Shown piece by piece: positions 46,278 to 56,317 of a DNA stretch of 64,000 nt (the first letter of the stretch is position 1; every line of letters starts with the position of its first letter). Origin of the DNA: CTSOIL-112 sp964293815 (GTDB lineage Bacteria; Pseudomonadota; Gammaproteobacteria; Burkholderiales; Burkholderiaceae); NCBI GenBank assembly GCA_964293815.1, contig CAXYYC010000001.1:247503-311502 (forward strand), read 5' to 3'. The notes beneath the pieces are model-generated. The model was not told where the DNA came from. It was given only the letters and a program-made list of their open reading frames with translations, and did no database searches. The position numbers and the translations under genes were made by a program.

Positions 46278-47972
46278 ATGACCTCAGTTGCCAACAACGA
46301 AAGCTTTGCAGCTTTATTTGAAGAATCATTAGCGCGTCAAGAAATGCGCTCAGGTGAAGTAATCACCGCTGAAATCGTGCGTGTCGACCACAACTTTGTG
46401 GTGGTGAACGCCGGTTTGAAATCGGAAGCATTTATTCCGGTAGAAGAATTTTTGAACGATCAAGGCGTTCTCGAAGCCGAAGTGGGCGCGTTCGTGAGCG
46501 TAGCGATTGACTCTTTGGAAAACGGTTTTGGTGACACCGTGTTGTCACGCGACCGTGCCAAACGTCTGTCTGCTTGGTTGGATTTGGAAAAAGCCTTGGA
46601 ATCAGGCGAGTTGGTGACTGGTACTGTGACCGGTAAAGTCAAAGGTGGTTTGACCGTTATGGCGAACAGCATTCGTGCGTTCTTGCCAGGTTCATTGTTG
46701 GATTTGCGTCCAATCAAAGACATGAGCCCATTTGAGGGCAAAACCATGGAATTCAAAGTCATTAAATTGGATCGCAAACGCAATAACGTGGTCTTGAGCC
46801 GCCGTGCGGTTCTGGAAGTGACCATGGGCGAAGAGCGCGCTAAATTGGCTGAAACCTTGAAAGAAGGCGAAATCGTCAAAGGGATTGTTAAAAACATCAC
46901 CGATTACGGCGCGTTCGTTGATTTGGGCGGCATTGACGGCTTGTTGCACATCACCGATTTGGCATGGCGTCGTGTGCGTCACCCATCGGAAGTGTTGACC
47001 GTGGGTCAAGAAGTCGAAGCGAAAATCCTCAAATTCGATCAAGAAAAACACCGCGTTTCATTGGGCATCAAACAATTGGGCGATGATCCTTGGTCAGGCT
47101 TGGGCAACCGTTACCCACAAAACACCCGTTTGTTCGGTAAAGTCACCAACATCACCGACTACGGCGCGTTCGTGGAAATCGAACAAGGCATCGAAGGCTT
47201 GGTACACGTTTCTGAAATGGACTGGACCAACAAAAACGTTGATCCGAAGAAACTCGTGACCTTGGGCGATGAAGTCGAAGTCATGATTTTGGAAATCGAC
47301 GAATCCAAACGCCGCATTTCTTTGGGCATGAAACAATGTAAAGCCAATCCTTGGGACGAATTTGAAGCCAACTTCAAAAAAGGCGACAAAGTCAAAGGCG
47401 CGATCCGCTCCATCACTGACTTCGGCGTGTTTGTTGGTTTAGAAGGCGGTATCGACGGTCTGGTACACATGTCTGATTTGTCTTGGCAAGAAGCCCCAGA
47501 AGCGGCTTTGCGCAACTACAAAAAAGGTCAAGAAGTGGAAGCCGTTATCCTGTCGATCGACGTGGATAAAGAGCGCATCTCCTTGGGCATCAAGCAGCTC
47601 GAAGGCGATCCATTCATGAACTACGTTGGCCTGCACGACAAAGGTGCTTTGGTCAAAGGTACGGTCAAATCAGTGGAAGCCAAAGGCGTAGTGATTACAT
47701 TGGCTGACGACGTAGAAGGTTACTTGCGTGCTTCTGAAATCTCCAACGATCGCGTTGAAGATGCCGGTACACACTTCAAAGATGGCGACGCTGTTGAAGC
47801 GGTCATCGTCTCTGTTGATCGCAAAAACCGTTCTATCCAATTGTCGATTAAGGCAAAAGACCAAGCAGAAACCCAAGCCGCTATGAAACACATGGCTGAG
47901 GAATCTGGTGCGGCCGCTTCTGGCACCACCAACTTGGGCGCATTGCTCAAAGCCAAATTGGAACAGCAATAA
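46278..47972 (+). CDS. rpsA: 30S ribosomal protein S1
   Basis: 564 residues from the ATG at 46278; no Shine-Dalgarno motif is present, in line with S1 autoregulation. Six S1 repeats follow in order; the first two are the ribosome-binding units and the rest bind mRNA. KGIVKNITDYGAFVDLGGIDGLLHITD and GKVTNITDYGAFVEIEQGIEGLVHVSEMDW are typical. It holds mRNA on the small subunit. Followed by ihfB, the standard order. Confidence 0.98.
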   Translation: MTSVANNESFAALFEESLARQEMRSGEVITAEIVRVDHNFVVVNAGLKSEAFIPVEEFLNDQGVLEAEVGAFVSVAIDSLENGFGDTVLSRDRAKRLSAWLDLEKALESGELVTGTVTGKVKGGLTVMANSIRAFLPGSLLDLRPIKDMSPFEGKTMEFKVIKLDRKRNNVVLSRRAVLEVTMGEERAKLAETLKEGEIVKGIVKNITDYGAFVDLGGIDGLLHITDLAWRRVRHPSEVLTVGQEVEAKILKFDQEKHRVSLGIKQLGDDPWSGLGNRYPQNTRLFGKVTNITDYGAFVEIEQGIEGLVHVSEMDWTNKNVDPKKLVTLGDEVEVMILEIDESKRRISLGMKQCKANPWDEFEANFKKGDKVKGAIRSITDFGVFVGLEGGIDGLVHMSDLSWQEAPEAALRNYKKGQEVEAVILSIDVDKERISLGIKQLEGDPFMNYVGLHDKGALVKGTVKSVEAKGVVITLADDVEGYLRASEISNDRVEDAGTHFKDGDAVEAVIVSVDRKNRSIQLSIKAKDQAETQAAMKHMAEESGAAASGTTNLGALLKAKLEQQ

Positions 47973-47982
47973 TGAGTACACG

Positions 47983-48012
47983 ACCTCACTCGCGTGTGTG
48001 GGTGAGGTTATT
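47983..48012 (+). terminator. Weak hairpin after rpsA
   Basis: ACCTCAC (47983-47989) pairs with GTGAGGT (48002-48008); the following TATTTG is a poor T-run, so read-through to ihfB is likely. Confidence 0.4.
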
Positions 48013-48124
48013 TGATTGATCAAAAACCGAGGCCGGTCAAAATGATGTCAGCCGTCCAAGGAAACAACGATTGAATTTTGTACGCAATATTTGCGATGAA
48101 TTGCACTCATTAAAGCTTAGCACC

Positions 48125-48415
48125 ATGACCAAATCCGAATTAATCAATAATCTTGCCGCGCGTTTCCCGCAGTTGGTGGCGCGCGACGCAGAAATGGCGA
48201 CCAGCGCAATTCTCACCGCAATTGCCCATACCTTAACGGTTGGGCAACGAGTTGAGATTCGCGGTTTTGGTAGCTTTACGGTGAACGAGCGCCCTGAGCG
48301 CATTGGCCGCAATCCAAAAACGGGCGATCAAGTAACCGTGCCGTCCAAAAAAGTACCGCATTTCAAGGCGGGCAAGGACATGCGTGAGCGCGTGGATCTG
48401 TCCACTCAGCAATAG
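48125..48415 (+). CDS. ihfB: Integration host factor subunit beta
   Basis: 96 residues: MTKSELINNLAARFPQLVARDAEMATSAILTAIAHTL (dimer helices), then VEIRGFGSFTVNERPERIGRNPKTGDQVTVPSKKVPHFKAGKDMRERV with the beta-arm RNPKTG and proline that intercalates in DNA. Forms IHF with the alpha subunit encoded elsewhere and bends DNA. The ATG at 48125 starts with the conserved MTKSEL; no strong ribosome site. Confidence 0.96.
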   Translation: MTKSELINNLAARFPQLVARDAEMATSAILTAIAHTLTVGQRVEIRGFGSFTVNERPERIGRNPKTGDQVTVPSKKVPHFKAGKDMRERVDLSTQQ

Positions 48416-48525
48416 GCTATGAACCATGATTGAGGACGAAATGGCGAAAGCGATCTGCGCTTAAGGCATCATTTTTTGGCGTAAACGCTCGTTAGTCAGT
48501 GTCTTTAAGCCTCAATGCAATAAGG

Positions 48526-48556
48526 AAAAACGAACCCTCGGGTTCGTTTTTTTTTG
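48526..48556 (+). terminator. Terminator after ihfB
   Basis: CGAACC (48531-48536) pairs with GGTTCG around CTCG with AAAAA before and a T-run after. Confidence 0.92.
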
Positions 48557-48588
48557 TGCGCTTGTGGAGATGATTTTGAGGCGTTTTT

Positions 48589-48619
48589 TTGGCAAGGTGT
48601 GGTTTAAATCGCTTACAAT
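48589..48619 (+). promoter_or_regulatory. Possible promoter of lapA-lapB
   Basis: TTGGCA at 48589-48594 and TACAAT at 48614-48619; the 19-bp spacer is longer than optimal. Confidence 0.35.
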
Positions 48620-48726
48620 GCTACAAATAACGAACGTGCCCATATTGATGATTGATCGGCACGTTACTTGATGGGTGTTTCAGTTCATCCATATTATTCG
48701 CACACAGTCTGTGCTTGGAGAAGGTA

Positions 48727-49083
48727 ATGAAAGTAATCGCGTGGATTCTACGGATTTTGGTGCTGTTGGTTTTGGTGTGGCTGGCACTACTGAATAATCA
48801 GACCACGACTTTTTCGGTGATGCAGGGCTTGCAGGTCGATTTGCCGCTGATTGTGTTGCTGTTTGCTTTTTTCGTGATGGGTTTGCTGTTGGGGATTTTG
48901 GTGTTGTTGCCGAAATATTTTTCGATGAAATGGGAGGCGCGACGCTTGCGCAAGGAAACGGAGCAAAACCGTGGCGTGATTACTGATCAGCAAGCATTGT
49001 TATCCAAATATGCCCCGAATCAGACATCATCGGCACCGACCGCGCAGGTGGTTAATTCGGAGTTGCCGCCCTTTAATATGTAA
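48727..49083 (+). CDS. lapA: LapA family membrane protein
   Basis: 118 residues from the ATG at 48727 (GGAG upstream). Two membrane helices (about 5-23 and 39-62) and a cytoplasmic tail with a coiled-coil stretch (MKWEARRLRKETEQNRG) match LapA (DUF1049). In E. coli LapA acts with LapB in regulating lipopolysaccharide synthesis; lapB is 178 bp downstream. Confidence 0.92.
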   Translation: MKVIAWILRILVLLVLVWLALLNNQTTTFSVMQGLQVDLPLIVLLFAFFVMGLLLGILVLLPKYFSMKWEARRLRKETEQNRGVITDQQALLSKYAPNQTSSAPTAQVVNSELPPFNM

Positions 49084-49260
49084 GCCAATAATAGGTCTAT
49101 GAATGAGCCAATTGTCAGCGACTTTGTAGACGAAGGCAATAGCACAAATCACATGCGCGTGTTGCCGCACTGTGACTTTGAATCGAAGCGCTTTTGTGAT
49201 GTGTGCATGAGGGTTGTTTGATTGGGTGCGTGGGTACTCAAATAAGGTTAATCGTAAAAT

Positions 49261-50520
49261 ATGGATTTTGAAATTCAATGGTTGTTGGTGTTGCCGCTGT
49301 TCTTTGCGCTGGGTTGGTTGGCCGCGCAATGGGACAGTAAAAAACGCTTGCAAGAGAGTAAAAAGCTGCCGAAATCGTATTTCAAAGGCCTGAATCATTT
49401 GCTGGATCAGGAGCCGGATAAGGCAATTGACGCATTGATTGATGTGGCGCGCGTGGATACGGGTACGGTGGATTTGTATTTCGCCTTAGGCAATTTGTTT
49501 AGCCAGCGTGGTGAAGTTGAGCGCAGCATCCGTGTGTATCAGAGCTTGATTGATCGCCCCGATTTGTCACCGGCGCCGCGTCAGAGTGCGACGTATAAAT
49601 TGGGCATGGCGTTTTTAAGCGGCGGTTTATTTGACCGCGCGGAGCAGTGTTTCCAGAGCCTAATCGGTACGGAACGCGAGCATGAGGCGCGTGTGCAGTT
49701 GTTGCACATTTATCAGTCGCAGCAGGAATGGCATCAGGCGATTGATATGGCGCAGGCGATCAATCAAACGTCACAAACGGCGGGGCAGCAAACCACCGCG
49801 TTGACGCATTTTCATTGCGAGTTGGCCTTGGCGGCGTTGCGCGCGAAGGACTGGCTACAGGCGCAACACGAAATTGATGCGGCATTGAGCCAAAATCCAA
49901 AATCGGTGCGCGCCTTGTTGCTCAAAGGGCAGTGGTATGCGGAGCAAGGTCGGCACGATGAGGCGCTACACATTTGGCAAACCTTGGCGAGCGAGCAGCC
50001 TGAATCGGTACCGCTGTTGGTCAACGATATGATGAAATCCTATGTGGCGGCGGATCGTGCACAGGATGGGCTTGAGGATTTGCATCAAAAGGTGTTGGAC
50101 AGCGGCTCGATTGATGTACTGGATGCGTGGCTCAAGGCACGGGATCAATACGGCATGGCCGAGCAGACATTGGCGCAATTGCATGAATTATTCATGCGAC
50201 ATCCGTCGCTCAACGCGCTCAATAAATTGCTGGACGCGCGCATTCGTGCAGAAAACGGTGGTATGAACAAAGCGGACAATACCGGCACAACGCCAGTCGG
50301 CGCTGAAAATGCGGTTTCGGAAGAAAGCCTGACGCGTGGCCTGATACAAAAATACGTCAAACAATTGTCGCGCTATCGTTGCACGCAGTGCGGTTTTGAA
50401 GCGGCGAATTACTATTGGCAATGTCCGGCATGTACCCGCTGGGAAAGCTACCCACCCAAGCGTTTAGAAGAGTTGCAAAACATCAAACGCAGTCGTAACG
50501 ATGTCAACAGCTACTATTAA
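49261..50520 (+). CDS. lapB: Lipopolysaccharide assembly protein LapB
   Basis: 419 residues: an N-terminal membrane anchor (about 4-20), a chain of TPR helices, and a C-terminal rubredoxin-like metal site (YRCTQCGFEAANYYWQCPACTRWESYPP, two CXXC). In E. coli LapB couples LpxC proteolysis by FtsH to lipopolysaccharide synthesis. The order ihfB-lapA-lapB is conserved in many proteobacteria. Confidence 0.95.
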   Translation: MDFEIQWLLVLPLFFALGWLAAQWDSKKRLQESKKLPKSYFKGLNHLLDQEPDKAIDALIDVARVDTGTVDLYFALGNLFSQRGEVERSIRVYQSLIDRPDLSPAPRQSATYKLGMAFLSGGLFDRAEQCFQSLIGTEREHEARVQLLHIYQSQQEWHQAIDMAQAINQTSQTAGQQTTALTHFHCELALAALRAKDWLQAQHEIDAALSQNPKSVRALLLKGQWYAEQGRHDEALHIWQTLASEQPESVPLLVNDMMKSYVAADRAQDGLEDLHQKVLDSGSIDVLDAWLKARDQYGMAEQTLAQLHELFMRHPSLNALNKLLDARIRAENGGMNKADNTGTTPVGAENAVSEESLTRGLIQKYVKQLSRYRCTQCGFEAANYYWQCPACTRWESYPPKRLEELQNIKRSRNDVNSYY

Positions 50521-50567
50521 TTGCATAGCGCACAATAGATTCACACGCGGAAACAGTGATCGTCATC

Positions 50568-50807
50568 ATGTCTGAACCCTCTAAATCATCCTTTAAACCA
50601 CCTATTTGGCTCAAGCCCGACGGCTCAGTCTTGGCCTGCGTCGAAAAAATCAAAGTGCTCAACGAAAACCTCGCTGAATTGCGCGATTTGGCGCAGGACG
50701 CGCTGGACGACGCAGTGCTGATGGGCGGCACACAGGCGCAAATCAAGCAAACCTTACTGGAAATCATTGAGGGTCTGGACAGCCAGTATCCCGAGCAAAC
50801 ATCATGA
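50568..50807 (+). CDS. Small hypothetical protein
   Basis: 79 residues: MSEPSKSSFKPPIWLKPDGSVLACVEKIKVLNENLAELRDLAQDALDDAVLMGGTQAQIKQTLLEIIEGLDSQYPEQTS. An N-terminal WLKPDGS segment is followed by two helices, with no membrane helix or signal. The ATG at 50568 is preferred over an upstream in-frame ATG. It overlaps the next gene by the ATGA motif, so they are coupled. Small proteins of this form occur beside YciA-like thioesterases in betaproteobacteria, without known function. Confidence 0.75.
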   Translation: MSEPSKSSFKPPIWLKPDGSVLACVEKIKVLNENLAELRDLAQDALDDAVLMGGTQAQIKQTLLEIIEGLDSQYPEQTS

Positions 50808-51283
50808 GTGAGCAACACGTCCAACCTTCCGCCTCCGAATTCAATCAACGCGAGCTGCACATGTCGGTGTTAATGACGCCGGATATGGCCAATTTCTCGG
50901 GCAATGTGCATGGCGGCGATATTCTCAAGTTGCTCGATCAAGTGGCGTATGCATGCGCCAGCCGCTACGCCGGTTGCTACGTGGTGACTTTGTCGGTCGA
51001 TCAAGTGCTGTTCAAAGAGCCGATTCGCGTGGGAGAGCTGGTCACATTTTTGGCCTCGGTCAACTATGTGGGCAAAACCTCGATGGAGATTGGTATCAAA
51101 GTGGTTGCCGAAGACATCCAAAATCGCAGTGTGCGCCACACCAATAGCTGCTATTTCACCATGGTCGCATTTCAAGACGGCAAGCCGCAAGCCGTGCCGC
51201 CATTAGAGATCGAAAATACGACGCAGCGCCAGCGATTTGAAGAAGCGGTACTGCGCAAGGCGATGCGTGAGCAGTTGAAATAA
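50804..51283 (+). CDS. Acyl-CoA thioesterase (hotdog fold, YciA-like)
   Basis: 159 residues. The hotdog core has MTPDMANFSGNVHGGDILKLLDQVAYACASRY (central helix; the catalytic Asp/Asn is expected in NVHGG-DILKLLD) and the strands VGELVTFLASVNYVGKTSMEIGIKV. YciA-type enzymes hydrolyse medium-chain acyl-CoA. Overlaps the preceding small gene by four bases. Followed by two hairpins with poor T-tracts. Confidence 0.9.
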   Translation: MSEQHVQPSASEFNQRELHMSVLMTPDMANFSGNVHGGDILKLLDQVAYACASRYAGCYVVTLSVDQVLFKEPIRVGELVTFLASVNYVGKTSMEIGIKVVAEDIQNRSVRHTNSCYFTMVAFQDGKPQAVPPLEIENTTQRQRFEEAVLRKAMREQLK

Positions 51284-51583
51284 GTGAGTGGCCAACGCCA
51301 TCGCGCAAGATAGGCAAATATGAAAAGACGCGGCGCAGTGCCGCGTCAAATTTCAGACAAATTGCTCGTTCTGCAACGCGCGAGGCCATCAGAATGCATA
51401 CCGCCATGCTCGTGCAGGTGAATATCCAGCAGTTCTAATCAAAACCATTTATTGGCATGATCCACTGCATTGGTGCGATCAACGAACTTATCGCTTGCGT
51501 GAGCGGATAGCGTTTTTATTGAATATATGCCCTGTTGTTATGCCGCTTTGGTGCGCAAAGCGGCATTCAAGAGACCAGCAAAC
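51284..51583. other. Convergent intergenic region with two hairpins
   Basis: 300 bp without a gene. GACGCGGC (51327-51334) pairs with GCCGCGTC (51340-51347); its minus-strand T-run (TTTT) suits a minus-strand terminator. TGCCGCTTTG (51541-51550) pairs with CAAAGCGGCA (51556-51565), close after the cytochrome gene stop at 51584 but with no T-run. Confidence 0.6.
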
Positions 51584-52030
51584 TTATTTTGCGCCAGCCA
51601 AAATCCAGTCAACCATGATGCCGACTTCCTCGTCGCTGATTCGGCCTTTGTTTGGCGGCATCATCACAGGACCCCAAACGCCAGCGCCACCATCAATGAT
51701 TTTTTTCGCCAGATAGGCTTTGGCTTCGGGTTTGCCGATATATTTTTTCGCCACATCTTGATACGATGGCCCGACCATTTTTGCCTCTACCTTGTGGCAC
51801 GCCGCGCAGCCTTTGCTGGTCATCAATGCGTGTGGGTCGGCTTTAGCCACGGTTGGCGCAGCAGCAGGCGCTTCAGCCGCCGGAGCAGGAGCTGGTGCAG
51901 CAGCCGGCGCTGCTGGTGCTGGTGCGGGCGCGGCAGTCGGTGCAGGAGCAGGTTTATCGCCGCAGGCAGTCAGTGCGGATAAGCCGACAATGGCCAAACT
52001 CATGGTGAGCAAGCGGAATGAGGTATGCAT
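51584..52030 (-). CDS. Lipoprotein cytochrome c (class I, c5-like)
   Basis: 148 residues. A lipoprotein signal ends at C23 (LSALTAC). An Ala/Pro-rich linker (about 27-62) leads to the heme domain with C75-A-A-C78-H79 (KGCAACHK) and the axial Met in VMMPPNKGRIS. A periplasmic, membrane-tethered electron carrier; partner not identified. Divergent from the large FAD/Fe-S gene. Confidence 0.93.
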   Translation of the reverse strand: MHTSFRLLTMSLAIVGLSALTACGDKPAPAPTAAPAPAPAAPAAAPAPAPAAEAPAAAPTVAKADPHALMTSKGCAACHKVEAKMVGPSYQDVAKKYIGKPEAKAYLAKKIIDGGAGVWGPVMMPPNKGRISDEEVGIMVDWILAGAK

Positions 52031-52351
52031 GAAATCTCCTTTGAGGGATGAACAGAGTCAGTTTTTCGGTTGTTCTTTTGGATTGGATCAGATTCAGTAC
52101 CGAAAAACAAGGCGGTTAGACTGGAAAATTATATCATTCTTTACAGAAATATCGTGTAAATATGATTGTGTCGCGGTTCGGCGTATGCGATGAATCGCAA
52201 CAGATTTGGGCTGGCGTAGGCTTAGGCGAAAGCTGAGAAATAGGGTAAAATGAGGCTCCCTTGAATGACTCGGAGACGAGTAGCCCGCTTGGTTGTTGCG
52301 TGAGCGGACAAGTGCCGCCGTTGTGGCTAAGTGTTAGGATATTGTTTTTTT
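52031..52351. other. Intergenic region between cytochrome c and FAD/Fe-S genes
   Basis: 321 bp between divergent genes, A/T-rich in the middle, presumably with both promoters. No gene, repeat or clear promoter hexamers could be fixed. Confidence 0.5.
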
Positions 52352-55300
52352 ATGAATGCACCCTTTGATTTGAGTTCTGTCCAGCAGAATGGTTTGGTAC
52401 AGCCGCTGGCCGCGCGCTTGCGCGAAATTCCGTACAACTACACCTCGTTTTCTGATCGCGAAATCATTATTCGCCTGCTCGGTGACGAGGCGTGGCAATG
52501 GCTGTCCGAACTGCGCACGGAGCGGCGCACAGGGCGCTCGGCGCGTATGCTGTACGAAATCTTGGGCGATATTTGGGTGGTCAATCGCAATCCGTATTTG
52601 CAGGATGATTTGCTGGACAATCCGCGCCGGCGCAAGGCTTTGATCGAGGCGCTAAATCACCGCCTGCATGAGATTGAAAAACGCCGCGTGGCCGATCTGT
52701 CGGTGAACACTGATTTGGAAAGCAATCAGCGCGCCGAAAAAGTACAGGCGCTGATGGTCAAGGCGCAGGTTGCCGTGGCGCATTTTGCCCAACAATTTGA
52801 GGCAATGGCAAAACTGCGCACGCAGGTACGCAGTAAGTTTGGCAAACACACCGCCAAAGGCAATATTAAATTTGACGGTCTGTCACGCGTGTCGCATGTC
52901 ACCGACGCGACCGACTGGCGCGTCGAGTACCCGTTCGTCGTTCTCACGCCCGACACCGAGGCGGAAATGGCGGGTTTGGTCAAAGCCGCGATCGATTTAG
53001 ACATGACCATCATTCCGCGTGGCGGTGGCACGGGTTATACCGGCGGCGCAGTGCCATTAGACGCGCGCTCGGTAGTGATTAATACTGAAAAACTGATTCA
53101 AATTGCGCCCGTCGAAAAATGGCGCGGCAGCATGATGGCGCACGATGTTGATACCGTTGTGACCGGTGCGGGCGCGGTGACGCGCCGTGTGGCTGAGGCG
53201 GCTGAGCGCGCAGGGCTGGTGTTTGCGGTCGATCCGACCAGCGCCGATGCGTCCTGCGTTGGCGGTAATGTGGCGATGAACGCGGGCGGCAAAAAAGCGG
53301 TTTTGTGGGGCACGGCGCTGGATAATCTGGCGAGCTGGACGATGGTCGATCCGAAAGGCAATTGGCTGGAGGTGACGCGTTTAGACCACAATATGAGCAA
53401 AATTCACGACGCGGATAAAGCCACGTTTGAGTTGGTGCGTTTTACCCCTGATCGCAAAACCGAAATCGGTCGCGAGATGTTAGAAATTCCCGGTCATACC
53501 TTCCGCAAAGTTGGCTTGGGTAAGGATGTGACTGATAAATTTCTCTCGGGTTTACCCGGTGTGCAAAAAGAGGGTACCGACGGGCTGATTACCTCGGTGC
53601 GTTGGGTGCTGCACCGCATGCCGAAATTCACGCGCACTGTGTGTCTGGAGTTTTTTGGACAGGCGCGCGAATCCATCCCGAGCATTGTTGAGATCAAGGA
53701 TTATTTGGAGCAAACGGCGAAAACCACCGGCGCAACCTTGGCTGGTTTGGAGCATTTAGACGAACGCTATCTGCGCGCGGTGGGCTATGAGACGAAAAGC
53801 CGTCGCGCCGAGTTGCCTAAAATGGCCTTGTTTGGCGACATTGTGGGCGATGACGAAGACGCCGTGGCGCAGGCCGCCTCTGAGGTCGTGCGCTTGGCCA
53901 GTCTGCGCACGGGCGAGGGTTTTGTCGCGGTCAGCCCCGAAGCGCGCAAAAAATTCTGGCTCGATCGCGCCCGCACGGCGGCGATTTCGCGCCACACCAA
54001 TGCGTTCAAAGTCAACGAAGACGTGGTGATTCCGTTGCCACGCATGGGTGAATACACCGACGCGATTGAGCGGATTAATATTGAATTATCGGCCAAAAAT
54101 AAATTCAAAATTTTGGACGCGCTGGATCAATACCTCGCGGGTGATTTGCCGGTCGTGAAAAGCGACGATGGCAGCGCGAACGATCAAAGCAAACTCGAAA
54201 TCATCGGCGACCGCGCACTGGATGCGCGCGCGGTGATCGCCAAGGTGCGCGCCCGTTGGCAGTTTTGGATGACGCAGATCGACACGCCGCTGGCGCAGAT
54301 CATCGATACGGTTTATGGTATGGTGGATGCGAACACGCGCGAGGCATTGGCACAGCGTTTACAGGCGCAAGCAGATGTGCGACTGTTTGATGTGTTGCAA
54401 GATCGCACCATTCGCCTGTCGTACAAACGCGAGGTGCGCCCCGAACTGCGCGGGATTTTCACTGGCTTGTCGTTCACCAAAATTCTCGACGACGTGACCG
54501 AGATTCACCAAAAAGTGCTGCGCTCGCGCGTATTCGTCGCGCTACACATGCACGCGGGTGATGGCAATGTCCACACCAATATCCCCGTCAACTCGGATGA
54601 TTACGAGATGCTGCACGAGGCGAACGAAGCGGTCGCACGCATCATGGCGATTGCCCGTTCGCTCGACGGTGTGATTTCAGGCGAACACGGCATCGGCATT
54701 ACCAAGCTCGAATTTTTGACCGAGGCGGAAATGGCGCCGTTTCGCGCGTACAAACAGCAGGTTGACCCGAATGGTCACTTCAATCGCGGCAAACTCATGT
54801 CGGGCGCGGATTTGCGCAACGCCTACACACCGTCGTTCGGCTTGATGGGCGTGGAGTCGCTGATTATGCAGCAGTCCGACATCGGTGCGATTGCCGACAG
54901 CGTGAAGGACTGCTTGCGTTGTGGCAAATGCAAACCGGTCTGTAGCACGCATGTGCCCGTGGCAAATCTGCTGTACTCGCCGCGCAATAAAATTCTCGCG
55001 ACCTCGTTGCTGATCGAAGCCTTTTTGTACGAGGAGCAAACGCGGCGCGGCATTTCGATTGCGCATTGGGGCGAATTTGAAGATGTGGCCGATCATTGCA
55101 CGGTCTGCCACCGTTGCGAAAAGCCGTGTCCGGTGAATATCGATTTTGGCGACGTGACCATTGCCATGCGCAATTTGTTGCGCAAAATGGACAAAAAAAC
55201 GCCGAATCTGGGTACGAAACTGGCGATGACTTACCTGAATATGCGTGATCCGTCGAGCATACGCCTGTACAAAAAAGCGGTGATCGAATGGGGCAATAAG

Positions 55301-56317
55301 GCGCAAAACTGGGCGCACAATATCGCCAAAACCGCGCTGGTCACGCGCGCGCAAACCACGCAACCACAGTCGTCCATCGGGCGTGCACCGGTGCGCGAGC
55401 AGGTGATTCACTTCATCAATAAACCGATGCCGGGCAATTTGCCGAAGAAAACCGCGCGTGCCTTGCTCGATATTGAGGATGCCAAATATGTGCCGATCAT
55501 TCGTGATCCGCAGAAAACCAGTAGTGACACCGAGGCCGTATTCTATTTCCCTGGCTGTGGTTCCGAGCGGCTGTTCTCGCAGGTAGGTTTGGCGACGCAG
55601 GCCATGCTCTACCACACCGGCGTGCAGACCGTGTTGCCACCCGGTTATTTGTGTTGCGGTTATCCGCAGGCGGCGACGGGCAATGACGACAAAGCCGATC
55701 AAATCACCACGGACAACCGCGTGTTGTTCCACCGCGTAGCGAACACCTTGAACTATTTGGATATCAAAACCGTGATCGTTTCGTGCGGGACTTGCATGGA
55801 TCAGCTCGAAAAATACCAGTTCAATCAGATTTTCCCGAATGCGCGCCTGCTCGATATTCACGAATTTTTGTTGGAAAAAGGCGTCAAACTCGACGGTGTG
55901 GATGGCGTGCGCTATATGTATCACGACCCATGCCACAGCCCGATGAAAACCTACAATCCGCTCAAGGTGGTGAACGAGCTGATGGATACAACCGTGCCAC
56001 TGGCGGATCGCTGTTGCGGCGAGTCGGGTACTTTCGCCATCAGCCGCCCCGATATTGCGACGCAGGTGCGTTTTCGCAAGGAGCAGGAGCTGCGCGCCGA
56101 CGCTGATGCGGTGCGCGCCGATGGCTTTAGCGGCGAGGTCAAGGTGTTGACCTCCTGTCCAGCGTGTATGCAGGGTTTGAGCCGCTATCGCAACGATATT
56201 GACGCCGATCCTGACTACATTGTGGTGGAAATGGCCAAGCGCATTTTGGGCGAGAATTGGATGGCGGATTATGTGAAAACCGCCAATAATGGCGGCATTG
56301 AACGCGTGTTGGTGTGA
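52352..56317 (+). CDS. Fused DUF3683 / FAD-linked oxidase / Fe-S oxidoreductase (Dld-GlcDF type)
   Basis: 1321 residues in one frame. Order: DUF3683 N terminus (about 1-170, IPYNYTSFSDREIIIRLLGDEAW); PCMH FAD-binding domain (IIPRGGGTGYTGGAVPLDARSVVI; CVGGNVAMNAGGKKA); FAD oxidase C-terminal domain with MHAGDGNVHTNIPV and SGEHGIGITK; ferredoxin domain with two 4Fe-4S sites (CLRCGKCKPVC; CTVCHRCEKPC); and two CCG domains (FPGCGSERLFS with YLCCGYPQ; YHDPCHSP with CCGESGTF). It resembles D-lactate dehydrogenase type 2 or a one-piece glycolate oxidase; the electron acceptor is probably in the membrane. Substrate is inferred only by family. Confidence 0.93.
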   Translation: MNAPFDLSSVQQNGLVQPLAARLREIPYNYTSFSDREIIIRLLGDEAWQWLSELRTERRTGRSARMLYEILGDIWVVNRNPYLQDDLLDNPRRRKALIEALNHRLHEIEKRRVADLSVNTDLESNQRAEKVQALMVKAQVAVAHFAQQFEAMAKLRTQVRSKFGKHTAKGNIKFDGLSRVSHVTDATDWRVEYPFVVLTPDTEAEMAGLVKAAIDLDMTIIPRGGGTGYTGGAVPLDARSVVINTEKLIQIAPVEKWRGSMMAHDVDTVVTGAGAVTRRVAEAAERAGLVFAVDPTSADASCVGGNVAMNAGGKKAVLWGTALDNLASWTMVDPKGNWLEVTRLDHNMSKIHDADKATFELVRFTPDRKTEIGREMLEIPGHTFRKVGLGKDVTDKFLSGLPGVQKEGTDGLITSVRWVLHRMPKFTRTVCLEFFGQARESIPSIVEIKDYLEQTAKTTGATLAGLEHLDERYLRAVGYETKSRRAELPKMALFGDIVGDDEDAVAQAASEVVRLASLRTGEGFVAVSPEARKKFWLDRARTAAISRHTNAFKVNEDVVIPLPRMGEYTDAIERINIELSAKNKFKILDALDQYLAGDLPVVKSDDGSANDQSKLEIIGDRALDARAVIAKVRARWQFWMTQIDTPLAQIIDTVYGMVDANTREALAQRLQAQADVRLFDVLQDRTIRLSYKREVRPELRGIFTGLSFTKILDDVTEIHQKVLRSRVFVALHMHAGDGNVHTNIPVNSDDYEMLHEANEAVARIMAIARSLDGVISGEHGIGITKLEFLTEAEMAPFRAYKQQVDPNGHFNRGKLMSGADLRNAYTPSFGLMGVESLIMQQSDIGAIADSVKDCLRCGKCKPVCSTHVPVANLLYSPRNKILATSLLIEAFLYEEQTRRGISIAHWGEFEDVADHCTVCHRCEKPCPVNIDFGDVTIAMRNLLRKMDKKTPNLGTKLAMTYLNMRDPSSIRLYKKAVIEWGNKAQNWAHNIAKTALVTRAQTTQPQSSIGRAPVREQVIHFINKPMPGNLPKKTARALLDIEDAKYVPIIRDPQKTSSDTEAVFYFPGCGSERLFSQVGLATQAMLYHTGVQTVLPPGYLCCGYPQAATGNDDKADQITTDNRVLFHRVANTLNYLDIKTVIVSCGTCMDQLEKYQFNQIFPNARLLDIHEFLLEKGVKLDGVDGVRYMYHDPCHSPMKTYNPLKVVNELMDTTVPLADRCCGESGTFAISRPDIATQVRFRKEQELRADADAVRADGFSGEVKVLTSCPACMQGLSRYRNDIDADPDYIVVEMAKRILGENWMADYVKTANNGGIERVLV

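Larger units (their letters stand above)
48416..48726 (+). other. Intergenic region ihfB-lapA
   Basis: 311 bp with the ihfB terminator and a likely lapA promoter (48589-48619). No gene is seen. Confidence 0.6.
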